Of a stretch of DNA of 64,000 nucleotides, positions 46,741-58,260 are shown piece by piece; position 1 is the first letter of the stretch, and each line of letters opens with the position of its first letter. Location of the stretch: the NCBI GenBank assembly GCA_013399015.1, contig VWZX01006139.1, positions 248,001 to 312,000 of the forward strand. Reading direction: 5' to 3'. The notes below the pieces were generated by a model that was not told the DNA's origin, made no database searches, and worked only from the letters and a program-made list of their open reading frames with translations. This stretch comes from Galbula dea (lineage: Eukaryota > Chordata > Aves > Piciformes > Galbulidae). The translations under genes and the position numbers were made by a program.

Positions 46741-47624
46741 GGTGTCTGCTTCAGTCTTCCCTCTTTGTTTTCTGCTCCTGAGATTAATGCTTTCATTCCT
46801 TGGAGGTGACTGCTGATGTACTGCTGGGTAGCTGTGTGTGCTTGTGCTCTCTCATTTGCAAAGCATTCTGCTTATTCAGATTTGCTATTTTCAGAGTCTT
46901 TAGAGAATCCTTTTCTCCATGCCAACTGTTTTTGAGGTTAAAAGCAAATGAGCAGAACAGAATCAAAACAACAACTCCTCTTCCACCCCCCTCTTTACAT
47001 CTGAACCAAAAATGTGAACCCATCATTTCTAAGCTTCACCATTTGGGGTTATGTTTAAATGATTTTATCAGGCAGACATCAGTCAGCTGTTAATCAGGGA
47101 CATTTCTGTCTGAGCTTTCACTGGGGGAAGCAGGGACCTTCACTCCATGGATGGAGGAACCAGAAGACAAACAGGGGTACATCAGGTCCTGGTATGTGGT
47201 ACTTGCCAGAAGCATGCTTTCACTTCTGCAGGACAACCAGCTGCTTGAAAATCCATTATCTAAATCATTTCCCCAGAGAGTGAAGCCACAGCTCCCAGAG
47301 CTGAACACACAAGCAGTTAAAACTTGAGCTAAAATCCCAAGCCAAGATTGTGACACTTCCTCACTAATGGATAACTGAAACTTGGGATCCACTGCTTTCT
47401 TTCCTCTTCTAATCCCAGTAGGTTGCAGTCAAAGCACAGCAGGATTTCTTTTGATCTCTTTAGTCATGTCTTGGGCAGCTATCTGAGTCCTGTTTCTCCC
47501 CAGCTGGAAAAGCATAGCCCAACAAAGGCAGTCAGAAGAGGCTCTGTGTCTCCTACCCCACACAAGGAACCAGTGGTCATCCTCTTTGTCTGCATTCACT
47601 GAAGGCTCATCTAAATCATTTCAC
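46741..47624. other. Unique noncoding sequence
   Basis: Nothing recognised. Open frames of 77-100 codons overlap on opposite strands and look random. Confidence 0.5.
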
Positions 47625-48004
47625 TTGGTTTGTTCAGCCTGGAGGAAAGCCAACTGAGAGGAGACCTCACTGTGGTCTATAACTTCCTCAGGAGGGGAAG
47701 CAGAGGGGCAGAGTTGATCTATTCTCTGCTGATCAGCAATAGGACCCAAGGGAATGGCATAAAGCTTTGCCAGGGGAAGGTTAGGTTGGATATTAGGAGG
47801 TTCTTCATGCAGAGGGTACTGTAGCACTGGGAACAGGCTCCCCAGGGGAGTAGTCACAGTGCCAAACCTGACAGAATGCAAGAAGCCTTTGGACAAAGCC
47901 CTCAGACACATGGTGTAATTTCTGGGGTTGTCCTGTGCAGAGCCAACAGCTGAACTCCATGATCCTGATGGTTCCTTCCAGCTCTGAATGTTCTATGACT
48001 CTGA
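47625..48004 (+). mobile_element. CR1 LINE fragment, sense, with ORF2 C-terminus remnant
   Basis: The + frame at 47630-47824 reads recognisable CR1 ORF2 C-terminal pieces (SLEESQLRGDL, LLISNRTQGNGIKL, GKVRLDIRRFF). The element continues with gggaacaggctccccagggg, the catggtgtaat and ggggttgtcctgtgcag blocks, and a decayed end (atgttctatgactctga) at about 47987-48003. It is 5'-truncated near 47625. Subfamily features match the copy at 18.0 kb. Confidence 0.95.
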
Positions 48005-48239
48005 ATGCTCTTCCCAGCAGCCACATGCCTCTCTCCGTGTATTTGAGGCTGGTTAGACATGAGCCTACTTCAGGTTAATAGTCCTAGGGACCCTTTGCCA
48101 GACCCCTCAAAGCCCCAGGCTCAATGCCACACCAGCATGGCTGCACAGCTCTTAGGCAGAGGCCAATTCACACCCAGGTGGCACTGAGACACATAAAGCA
48201 GCAGGATGGCATCAGCCACATACAGGACAGCAGATACAC
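48005..48239. other. Unique noncoding spacer holding a CTCF-like site
   Basis: A short stretch between the CR1 copy and the open frame on the minus strand. The only feature is the CTCF-like word at 48171-48184, listed separately. Confidence 0.4.
48171..48184 (+). promoter_or_regulatory. CTCF-like binding site
   Basis: The 14-mer cacccaggtggcac matches the CTCF core consensus (ccasyagrkggcrs) at 12 of 14 positions, including the aggtggca core. Its orientation is forward on +. Known CTCF sites are often found near, and spread by, retroelements, and a CR1 copy ends about 170 bases upstream. A 12/14 match is expected by chance now and then in 64 kb. Confidence 0.25.
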
Positions 48240-48812
48240 TCAGGAAGGATATGATCTATGTGGAGACTGCTGGAGTACAAGTGACATAGCTTTATAAGAA
48301 GCAAAATTTGGCTCTGTGCTTTGCACACTCAGTTGAGATAGATTAGAGAAGACAGCACCGTCAGAGGGGAGCAGAGCACTCATGCACTTGGATGTTAGAT
48401 CATTAACAGTAGTTAATGAGGAGACAGCATGTAAGTAGTGAACCATTTTCACACAACTTTGTTCATCAGACTTGTACAGAGGAGTTAAAAGATAAATGTA
48501 GTGACAAACCTTGGCCCTAAAATACAGCCTTAATTCTTTGGCAAGGTGCTGCACTCCCTCCCCCCATGAGGCATTGTATACTTGATCTGGATGAAGATAA
48601 AAGTTGCCACTCAGGTGTCTCTTAACTGGCCCCAAGCACATGGTTTCACTTATGCCCTTCATAACTGAATAAATTCCAGAGTTGTTTGGATTTTGTTTCC
48701 AGTCTGGAAGCACAACACATAAGCACAGTATGATCCCAGTCAGAACAAGGTCTAATGAAGAAGTTTGTTCCTGATAAGTGGTTAAAGTTGCATTAAAATA
48801 TTTGTCTGCCAC
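48240..48812 (-). other. Unassigned open reading frame, probably not a gene
   Basis: A 190-codon minus-strand frame with low internal bias. It has one hydrophobic stretch near residues 21-35 and three Asn-X-Ser/Thr words (near residues 7, 43 and 80). I recognise no family. The upstream codon is GTG and the first ATG is near residue 51, so an ATG-started product would be only about 140 residues. Two or three other chance frames of this size exist in the window. It could be a decayed retrogene or part of an old retroelement, but nothing in the sequence shows this. Confidence 0.1.
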
Positions 48813-50052
48813 TGTAAGGAAAGGGATTCCCCCTATGCTGGGCTAACTAAAATGACAAGACAGCTTCAGGGGTTTGTTCTAAGTGTTTAAATAAGGACTT
48901 GTCACTTCAGACACAGAAGAAAACACTTCCCCCCCTCCCTCCCCCATTGCAGCTTTCTGTCATTTCCATCTGACTGTTCAAGGCTGCTTCTCTCTGTCCT
49001 GGTTTGAGTTAGATCAGAACTAAATCTCTAACCCTTGACATGCTCTCAGGGACATAAATACCTAAGGGAATTTAGGGAAACCCAAAATATCCAAATACTA
49101 AAAAGACTTTATTTGCAAGATGTTTTCCTACAGTAGACAAGAGAGACTAGAGCAGGCCATTAGCTGCATTCAAAACCCAGCACTAGTTCAGTACTCTCCC
49201 TACAGCACATTTCAGTTCTGTTCCTACCAACTCTTACTCTGCTAAGCTCAAGAGCTGAGTTATGTCAACACATCAAACTCTGAGCCTTACTGCAGCTAGG
49301 GAAGAGCAAACATCTGAATAATGGAACTAGAACTTCAGGAGTAAGTTAAAGGTAACTCCTGCTATTTGACATCTGGAGTTTAATCAGTGAGGATTAGAAA
49401 AAGCTAGGCACCCTAATAGCACCTCTTCCCTCAGCCATTCTGTCATGCTGAATGCACAGCAAGCAGAACTCTGCTGCAGCATATTCTAATTCAATTCACA
49501 AATCCTTGAGGAGAAACAGAAAATATATCATTCCTATGTGTGCAAATGGCTCTTTGGCCAAGTACACCCATTTAAGACCTTCCCTTCTTGCTGCCAAAAC
49601 AAACACTGTTCCTGATTGTTATTTGGAGAACAACCAAGTTACATGTTATTAAATTTGCACTGAATCTATCTGACCCTGCACAATGGCCTTGAAAAAAAAA
49701 ACCCAACCCAGATAAACCAAATTATACCAAAGGATTCAAAGTAAAGAGATTAAATGCAAGCTGGGCAGATGAAAGAAGGGTTTCAAAGCCAAGGTCAACA
49801 CTTATAGGAATACAGGAGAAGTCTAAGCTGTCCTCTCCTAACTGCTGCCCACCCCTCTCTTGGCTGTTCCTTTGCCCATCACAGATGTTCCTGTTACAGC
49901 TTCAGACACAGTCCTGAATTTGGTCATTGGACTTGGGAGTACTGCAAAACCTCTGCAAGGCCCAGCTAACATCCCACTTGAGACCTACAGTTGCATGAGA
50001 GAGAATTTGCTCTCTTGGAAGCCCTTCAGATTGCCTCCTGCCCCCTTTTATT

Positions 50053-50062
50053 CCCCCCCCCC
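50053..50062 (+). repeat. C10 homopolymer
   Basis: Ten consecutive C at 50053-50062, in a pyrimidine-rich context. This is a likely slippage site and a possible sequencing-error site. Confidence 0.9.
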
Positions 50063-51470
50063 TTTGTCTGTTTTCAATGCTAAAGCAGCTCTCATAAAAG
50101 ACAGGGTCCAGTGAATGATTCAATAAATTCTGGATTAAGTAAAATCTAAACCATGCTAAACACTTAATTCAAACAGCTGGAATATATATACATAGATCTT
50201 CTCAATGGGCTCTAAGAGAAGAGGAAGGAAGAAAAAAGAGAAGAGAAAGTGTTTTAAAGACAGCAAAGCTCTACTGCAGATTCCCAAAGAATCCATAGGG
50301 AAGTAGATTCCCTAGAGGAAGGTAAATGAATGGAGACTACACACCAAATGATGTTGTGGTGTGTGGTAGGGGAGGTGGAAGACAAGGTGTTGGGTAAGAG
50401 TGGCAGAAGAAAACACTAGAAATGCAGAAGGTAAAGAACAGTGGCAGTGAAGAAAGGCTCAGACCTCTGAGGGGACTCTGCAGAGCAGATGCAGCAAGTT
50501 CTGCCCTGTGGATGCAAGTGCTGTGCTCTGTAACTGGAGGCTGTTGGAGGGGGTTTGAACAGTGAGCCCTTTGTAGTGTTTTCTCTAATAGTCTCCTATT
50601 TTCCTTGGGGCTGTTTGTGGAGGCTGGAAGGGAGGCAGAGGGCAGGGTAAGATGGGAGAAACATTTCAGAGGGCTGAGAGACAGAAGGGAGTAACAACAA
50701 AACAGATTTCCCTGTGAGCAGCAGTGGCAAAACCTTACTCCAGAGGTTTGAGGGCTGGGAAAGTTGAAATGGAGAATTTAAATTCAAGGCAAGATAACAT
50801 TTTCTCTCAGAAGCTCAGACTATTTACATTCCAGCTGTAGCTTCAAATGGGGCTGGATAACCCACTGCCCCCAGCACCCCACTGTCTTATCTTCTCAGGC
50901 TGCCAGCTCAGCCTGCACCAGGCAGGAAGCTAAACATTCCTTTGCTTTCTGATCCTTTGTCCTCACTGTCCTGAGAAAGGCTTCATGCAGGTCCATCACT
51001 GCCAGCCTCTTCAGAGAAACTGCTTTATCCTTCCTAGCACTCAAGAGCCCAATTTCCCCAAACATAACTCTACTCCTATTCTAGTGCAATTCCTTTTATG
51101 TTTTTCAGATCTTGTTTCAGTGAAAGTGGAGAATAAGGGGAGCCTAAGGGCTCTATTAGATGTGCTCACCTTGAAGGAGAATTTGATAGAAATGGATAAT
51201 CCTGCTATAGACTGCTGGGAGCTTGTTCCAGAAACCACACACACCTTTATGTGTTTGGCTTTTGCAGCTGTACAGATCCCATTATTTTCCTCCTTGATAA
51301 ATTCTGTAAGATAATTTACTATTAACAGCTAAACTCTGAGTTTCTTGCTCCCTTTAAGGCATCTATGCTCTCTGGTGCCTTCTCCTAACATATCATCTCA
51401 AAATAAAGGAAAACATCCAGAACTACTGAAAGAAGAGCATTTGGAAACAGATGCATAACTCCCACACCCA

Positions 51471-51486
51471 TATATATATACACACA
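51471..51486 (+). repeat. (TA)5(CA)3 microsatellite
   Basis: A short alternating TA run passes into CA repeats. It has no apparent function. Confidence 0.9.
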
Positions 51487-54139
51487 GACTTTTTAATCAC
51501 AGGATGTCAGTCAGTCCCTGGTAGAGAAGAGAACAGAAAGGTAACTCCAGTAGAGCATCACTAGCAGTGTCACACCTCCAAAAAGGTTTCACTGATTTTA
51601 AACTCCCACTTCCAAACACCAATAAGAACATACACACAACCACATAACCTGTGATGACCTGGAAAACACTCTGCTTGCTTCAGTTTTGTGCTTGTGACTT
51701 TTACCTCTGAGTCATGGCAACTGTTCCAAATGCATGTCCTTTCATCCACCCATACTGTAGCTACTGTGGACTTCACATTCAGCCATGGGATGTGCCCTGT
51801 TGTTGGATCACAGGGGTCTGATGAGCAGTGTCATGATGCCAGCTGTCACTTTCAGCCAGCTCCTGGTCTGGTGAATGGTCTGCCAGTTCTCTTTCACACA
51901 CATTCAAACCTGAGAGCAACTTACCCAAGGATATACCAAAATCCATGCAGAAGCTAGTCTGGTGCTGTGGCTTCTTACAAGTAAATATGCACCCTCAGGT
52001 GTGTGCTACATGACCAAGAAGATCTACATCCATGGTCTGCAGTAGGGAGAGTCTGATACAGCTGGAGACAGATCCTTTCAAGTCAAGTCTCAGGTCCTTA
52101 CAGAAATGCCTTCTATGAATTTCCCCCTTTGAACAACCACCTATCTTTAGTTATTCTTTCCTTTCTACAAGTGAAAAAAGGGGAAGCTCTATTCCTAATA
52201 AACATCAGGTCTACTAAAAACATCAGTCTCCTGGTCCCACCATCTAGTCAGCTTCACCAAATTGTACCAGCTGAGGGGAAAAACCACAAAAACCCCATGG
52301 ACATAGTAATGCCTGTTCTCTGTTTCCATTTGTATGCCACCAGCTCAAGGGACAGACACAAAAGGCAAATGATCAGGGTCCAACACCCTTCTTTGTCCAC
52401 CTTCCAAATGCCTGTGCTTCAGGTGGTCACCCAGGAATGTCTCCAGACTCAGCTTCTCAACAGACCTTCCACTTAGAAATCTGCCATGTTCCAACAGGAA
52501 CAAACAGTGTTCTTCCACTTAAACAAGCTGTAGAGTATCTGCTTGGATACAGGAGATACAGGCAAAAGAGAAAACTGAGCAGAATCTTATAACTGACTGA
52601 CTGCTCCAATCTGTAATCTCCCTAAAGAAAAGGGAGGAACACCACCTTTATGACTCTCTGCTTTTCTTTACTTCTTTCCTTGCTTCTTTACAAACACAAT
52701 AAGTATGTGCAGTAAAATATTTAAGGGACAGTTTCATTCCAGAGAGAAATGGGAAACAATTAAAATAAAACTTGATTTATCTAAATCTAGGCCAAAAATA
52801 AACAGGCAAACAATTGCTCAGACAATCCATCTGTTTCCCCCATCCTGGTCCCAATTAAAGTGTCTTGCCTTTTTCTTCTGCATCCAGCCCAGTTTCTTTC
52901 TCCACACTCTACCCAGTTCCTTCCTGGTTTCCTCTTGTTCTTTCAGCTTCCTCCCCAGGGAGTTAGGCCAGGCCACTGCAGCTGGCAATGATGGGCTGTC
53001 ACCCTCCTTAGATGCAACTTGCTGCCTGCTTAACAGCTCAGGGTACCCTCATGGCTCTACCAGACTCATGCAACACCATCATCTGCTGGTTCCCCTGAAG
53101 CAATAGTGAATTGAAGCAGCAGAAACCTTCCTTTTCACTAAGCATCAGAGTTTGGGGTTGTTTTTATAGGGACTGATGTCAGCTTGAACATGTGGCAATT
53201 GGAAAGACAACATTTGTACTCTGGGAACAGCAAAAGCTGTTTCCTTTGCTTTGTAATTAGATCTTTGAGTTGGCTTCATCCATGGGCTGTATAAAACAGC
53301 TTATTCCTCTTAGCCTCAGTCACTCCAGTTGGAAATGGAGACTGTCAAATTACTCTAGAATGTATCCTTAAGCCTCTTTTGTGGCATAAACCCCAAAACT
53401 TACCACCAAATGGCTCACATATAATTGGAAGGAGTCCAGCAAGGTCTAACACTGGCTGTGGGTGACATGAGAATGAGCATGACTTATGCAGGTCTGGAAT
53501 GGGAATGTTGTGAAACATGTTGAATCCAAAGGGGATCACCTGTGGCTTCATTCATAGCTAGTCAGCCATTCTCAAGAAGTTAGATGGTTCTAATTCTTCT
53601 CATTATGCTTTCCATGTCTATCTAGAAGCACAAGCTCCTTCAACCCTCTCAGCCCCAGCTTTCCAGCAGCCTGTTGAGGTGAACCACAAAACAAGGGACC
53701 TGTGGGTGCCCCAGGGTCTCCTATGCAGTGTGGCTGACTGTGCTAACCTCTTTGGAGCTCTGTGATGAATAGTGCCACCCCATGACATTACTAACAGGAG
53801 ACAGGTGCTTCCTAAAGTTTTGCCTCATATTTTACAACAAAGATCCACCTCCAGCTCTGCCCTGAGAAAACTTTTTGAATTTCAAGTTTGCTGTGAAATA
53901 CAGAAAAAACCCAAACCATTACAGAAGCCAAGTCTCCCATTTTGTAACAATAAATCTCAGGATGAGATCCACAAGGGCTACATTTTCTCCTTAATGTCTT
54001 AATTTTGGTCTAACAGAGCTTATTCATAGGGCATCTTTCTATCAGCAGCAGCAGCAAGTCCTTGAGAGCAGCCCTGTATTCAATTCCTTCACTGACAGAT
54101 TCAGGATGAGATTACTTCCTTTCCCCCTCAAGAAATTGT

Positions 54140-54300
54140 GTCTAATGTCCTGGGGGTTTTTTGTTTGTTCTGTTTGTTGTTCTGTTTCTGGGGATTTTTT
54201 TGCTCATTTGGTGTTTTTGGTTGTTTTGTTTGATTTGGGTTTGTTCTTTGGTTTTTGGTTTCTCTGAGTTTTCCTTGGTGGTTTGTTTTGGTATGTGTTT
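54140..54300 (+). repeat. G/T-rich low-complexity tract
   Basis: About 150 bases are dominated by T and G (ttttttgtttgttc, tgtttttggttg and similar words). It is the reverse-complement version of the A/C-rich tracts elsewhere. The 73-codon minus frame through it (Lys/Asn/Thr/Pro-rich) is an artefact. Confidence 0.9.
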
Positions 54301-57300
54301 CTTAATTTGTCTTCATTACACTTGAAATTAGGGCTGTGAAGTGACCTGCAGTTAACTAACCTAAAACACATACCAGTACCAAAATCCATAGCACTCCTCT
54401 TTCTCATTCCCTCCCCCCCCTGCACTCTTTTGCTGACCTAGTTCAGAAAGTCTCTATTCCCAAAAACTTATTCAGTAGAAGTGAGGACAAATTTAAGAGG
54501 GTGACAGTGTATAGAGCTAGGAACTTCTCATCAGCAGCATTTCTATGGCAGGGAATTTAACAGCATAACTTCAGTTTGAAGTTATCCTTAAGTCCTGAGT
54601 CACTGAGAGGTTTTGTGTGGCTGTATCATGTCCTGGGCTGTGGGCACACAAAGCAAATAGTTACTTAGTCCTTATTAAGAAGGAAATAGAATGAGTACTC
54701 AAGGCTTTAACTGTTTAGTTGAACCATTTTGAGAAATACAACAATTAATCCAACCTCACAGTACAAAGTGTTCCTAGTTTTCAGTAAAAATAAGATGTCT
54801 GCTTTCCTCAGAAAAGCTGAAACTTCAATTAGAGAGCTGAAAACTTTCAACTGAAACTCTGCAAATCAAGTTCTACTTGAAAACAGATGAATTTTCCTAG
54901 AGAAGTACTTTCAGTGCTTTTCAATTATTTGAGAAAGAAAGTTTCAGTGGAAAAAACCATCTGACTAGTGCCAGTAACCACACAATCTGTCCTTAGAAAA
55001 ATGCCTCTTATAGCCATGGCATTGTTTCTGCTGAGGAAAAAAGCCCTGGTGACAGATGCAGCAGCAATGTATGCCCAGGAAGCATACCATCTGGAGATAG
55101 ATCAAGAGATCCAACAGCAGCACTTGTTGTTATGCTGATAATGCACAGGAATGAAGATCTCTGAGGACTCTCTTTGCCTTTATCAGAAGGTTTCATTATT
55201 GTCTCCCCACACCATTCCATGATTACATTTGTTAGGAGCACACAGTGAAAGATCAGTTTCTACTTGCCTTATTTCCTCTTCAAAAACTAAATCACAGCAA
55301 TGCAAGGGAACACCTCACAGCCACCACATTTCAGACTCAAGACAGTGCTTAGTTTTTCCTCCACCATTCATATCTTTAGTTGATTCCTTTTGAACTCAAC
55401 TAAAATAAAGGTTAAAACACCCAAGCCTGTCATCCTGAGTCACAATAAATTGATATACATTGTACAGCACTGGTTGAGTAACAGGTTTCAGATCAGAAGC
55501 CATGAACCTAGCTCCAGACAAAGAAGCAAAGCATAACTAACCAGACAGTTTAAGTTAAGTTTGGGGGCTTTGTTGTTGTTTGATTTTTGTTTGTTACAAA
55601 ACATCCTGCAACAGCTCACTTCAGCTCTATGGAAGCCAGCAGCCAGTCAGAGTCAGCAGAACATCAAGAAGTTAAACATTGATTTCAACTCAGTTCCAGC
55701 AGCTGAGGTGAAGGACCTTCCCTTGTCCTGGGCTATGAATCCCACTAGCTCAGTATCATGAGATCAGAGTGAAGCAGAGGATAGCTTAGAGACCAGCCCA
55801 AAACACTCTAAGAACCAGAGTGAATTAGTGTAAAGGACAGGAGGGTGGCTGCCAAAGCAATCTTTGTAGTTGTTCTCTTCTGACTTTGGGTGGCAAGAGA
55901 ACTGGGCTGTTGTGCCACAGCCTGCAGTCTCACACCATGTCAAGGGAAAAGATTAGCTCATCTCTCAGTGACAGGCAGGAGCTTGGCCCCTGTTTTTTCA
56001 CACACATCACCTTTCCCAAGGGAGAGAGAATTTACATCCTTGTCTGTCTCAAGCAATAAGTGTCAGTTATCCAATGCAAACCCACTGCCTTCCAGTCAGC
56101 ACTTCTCCAGAATGACAAGCAGCTGGAGAGGAAACTGCACAATAACCCATTGAGATGGAGAAAGAGAAAGCTTTTTGCCACAGAGCTGTGTTACAGGTCT
56201 TTCTGAAGCTTAAGGAAAGGTAATTAGAGGTCTGCTATAATCTATTCCCATCACGTCAGGGCTGGGATGGAAAAAGGACCTCCAGAGCTCCTCTAAGAAA
56301 CATACCACTGGAGACTTGCTTTAAACATATGGCATTTCAGTGGAGTCTCCAGTCAGGAACACTGTCTGAAATACATACAGTACTGGAAAACCTTTTCAGT
56401 ACAATGTCTTTGTAGTTTTTGTATTTCAAATACACACCAAAGCTTAGGCAGTTAAATGCCTTTTGCCATCAAAAAGCTAAACAGCTTTGGGCCAAGTCAA
56501 ACTTAGAGTAGAAGACTTGCAAAGAACATTTGCCTGCCCTTGTGTTGGAGAACTTAAACAGTGCTAATCCCATCCTGAGTGTTTTGGTAACTGTACTGCA
56601 AGAAATCAGCCCTGTTCAGAGTCTCTTGGAGTGAGCATCTAAACTAAAGATGCAAACTGATCTGGAAAATGGACAAAAGTCAGTCCCACCCCTCCCTCCC
56701 AAAATCCCTGCCATAATCAACAAGTGTAAGACCTATCATAAAAGGAAAAGCTGTCACAGAAGAAGAGGATGTCAGCCACAGTGAGATAGGCAGTTTTCCT
56801 ATGATGAACACACTTTAAAAACAGAAGAGGTGACAAGCTGATGAATGCAGCAAAGCTAAGGAAAGCCATTATGGAGAAATGGCTTAAGGAATACTGAAAG
56901 TACTTGTTACCTGCCAGGCACAACAGGTGTGGGGGAGAAGATCAATGAATTTCCTTAAATATGGAAGTAAAGGGAAAAGAAACAAAACATAAATCCCCAA
57001 AAATCAGAAACCACAGAGCTAGTGGCTTTCAGTGTTTCCTGCAGTAATAGCCAGTACATGGCAGATCCCTCTCAAGAGCTTTTAAACACATTGGAAGTGA
57101 TTACCTCTTCCCAGGAACCCCAAGTCTAAGCAGACAAGGTAGGCAAAGAAAGGGGTAAAAGGGGAATAATTATACAGAATTTCTAGATGGGGAACTAAGA
57201 GACTAAGTTACTTATCACACAATACCTTGTGTTTCAAATACCTAATCCCTTAGCCTAAGCAATAAAGACCACCCTTTCTCTTGCCACTATTTTTAATTGC

Positions 57301-58189
57301 ACAGAATCCAAAGGACAGGAAGACTCTGTCACCAAGAAGCATTAATGTTCCTAATTAAGTGGAGCAGTTGGAAAGAAGTTAAGAAAACAAGTGAAAGAGT
57401 GAAAGGAAACTAGCTGAATAACATCAGAAATAAACACCAGACTTCTTGCTAAATATGACACTTCCATCAGTTAGAGGTCCCAGGGGAGTGCAGTGCTGGA
57501 GCCAGACTGGTGTTTCTTGAGGACCTTTTAAAGCCTGAGAAGCAGTTTAGGCAGTACAGTTTATAATAGCATCACTGGAGTGGGGTGCAGGAAGAGGGAG
57601 ATCTGGACTGCATCCCTTCAGCTCCCAAAGCCTGCAGTTAGTTTCAGACTATTTAGTGAGCTTTGTATCCTCACTAGAAATAACCAAATTTGAAAACTCA
57701 TCTTAAAATAAGCATCTAACTGAAGACACTATAAATCAGTAACCACTTTGCAAAAGCTTTGCCCTTTGCTTCTGCATCCCAGTCCATTAATTAAGAGAGT
57801 GGAAGCCACCTCCTTCATAAAGTGGTCAGACACCTCTGATGGTGTAAACAGCAATGGAATGTTCTCTTGTCATGAAGATGATGCTAAAGTTCCCTGATTA
57901 GTGTCCTTGCAGATCAGCAGCTGTACTGGCAACTCACAGGCATGTTACAAATCAGTACCAAGGGAGTTTTCCCAACTTGAATGGGAATAAGTATTTTAAC
58001 AAGCAGCTTCTATTGACAGTCTTTGGGACTTTTCCTCTGCAGCCACAAAGCAGTTGGCATTTCCACCTAGTAATAAGCATTCACGATGCCTTAGCAACTT
58101 CTCAATGTTAAGTGCACATTTTCAGGTCCTGTCTTTATGGTCCTTAGTCTTCATTGCAAAGTTATCAAGAGTTCTTATTCTTATTTTCT
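54301..58189. other. Unique noncoding sequence
   Basis: No gene or clear transposon was recognised. A C8 run lies near 54412-54419, and AP-1-type words (tgagtca) near 54597 and 55436. Open frames stay under 90 codons. Confidence 0.5.
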
Positions 58190-58260
58190 GCCCTTTTGTT
58201 TGTTTTTTGTTTGTGGGCTTTTTTGTTATTGTTCTTGTGGATTTTTTACTTTCTTTTCCT
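58190..58260 (+). repeat. T/G-rich low-complexity tract
   Basis: A tract of ttttgtttg and ttttttg words. The hydrophobic Phe/Leu/Val/Cys open frames across 58054-58462 in all three + frames come from this pyrimidine/T-rich composition and are not membrane proteins. Confidence 0.8.

Larger units (their letters stand above)
48813..54139. other. Unique noncoding sequence with simple tracts
   Basis: No gene was recognised. It includes a C-rich patch at about 48930-48952, A10 with C-rich flank at 49692-49710, C10 at 50053-50062 and (TA)5(CA)3 at 51471-51486. Open frames up to 133 codons (52705-53106) look random. Confidence 0.5.

Noticed and set aside
48990..49330. tcctggtttgag word that recalls the start of some bird endogenous retrovirus LTRs
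   Set aside because: The similarity does not continue past about 12 bases, and no matching LTR end, polyadenylation signal or second copy was seen.
56250..56300. gggctgggatggaaaaaggacctccagag, a word like the antisense CR1 end
   Set aside because: Only one short block matches and the expected following blocks are absent.
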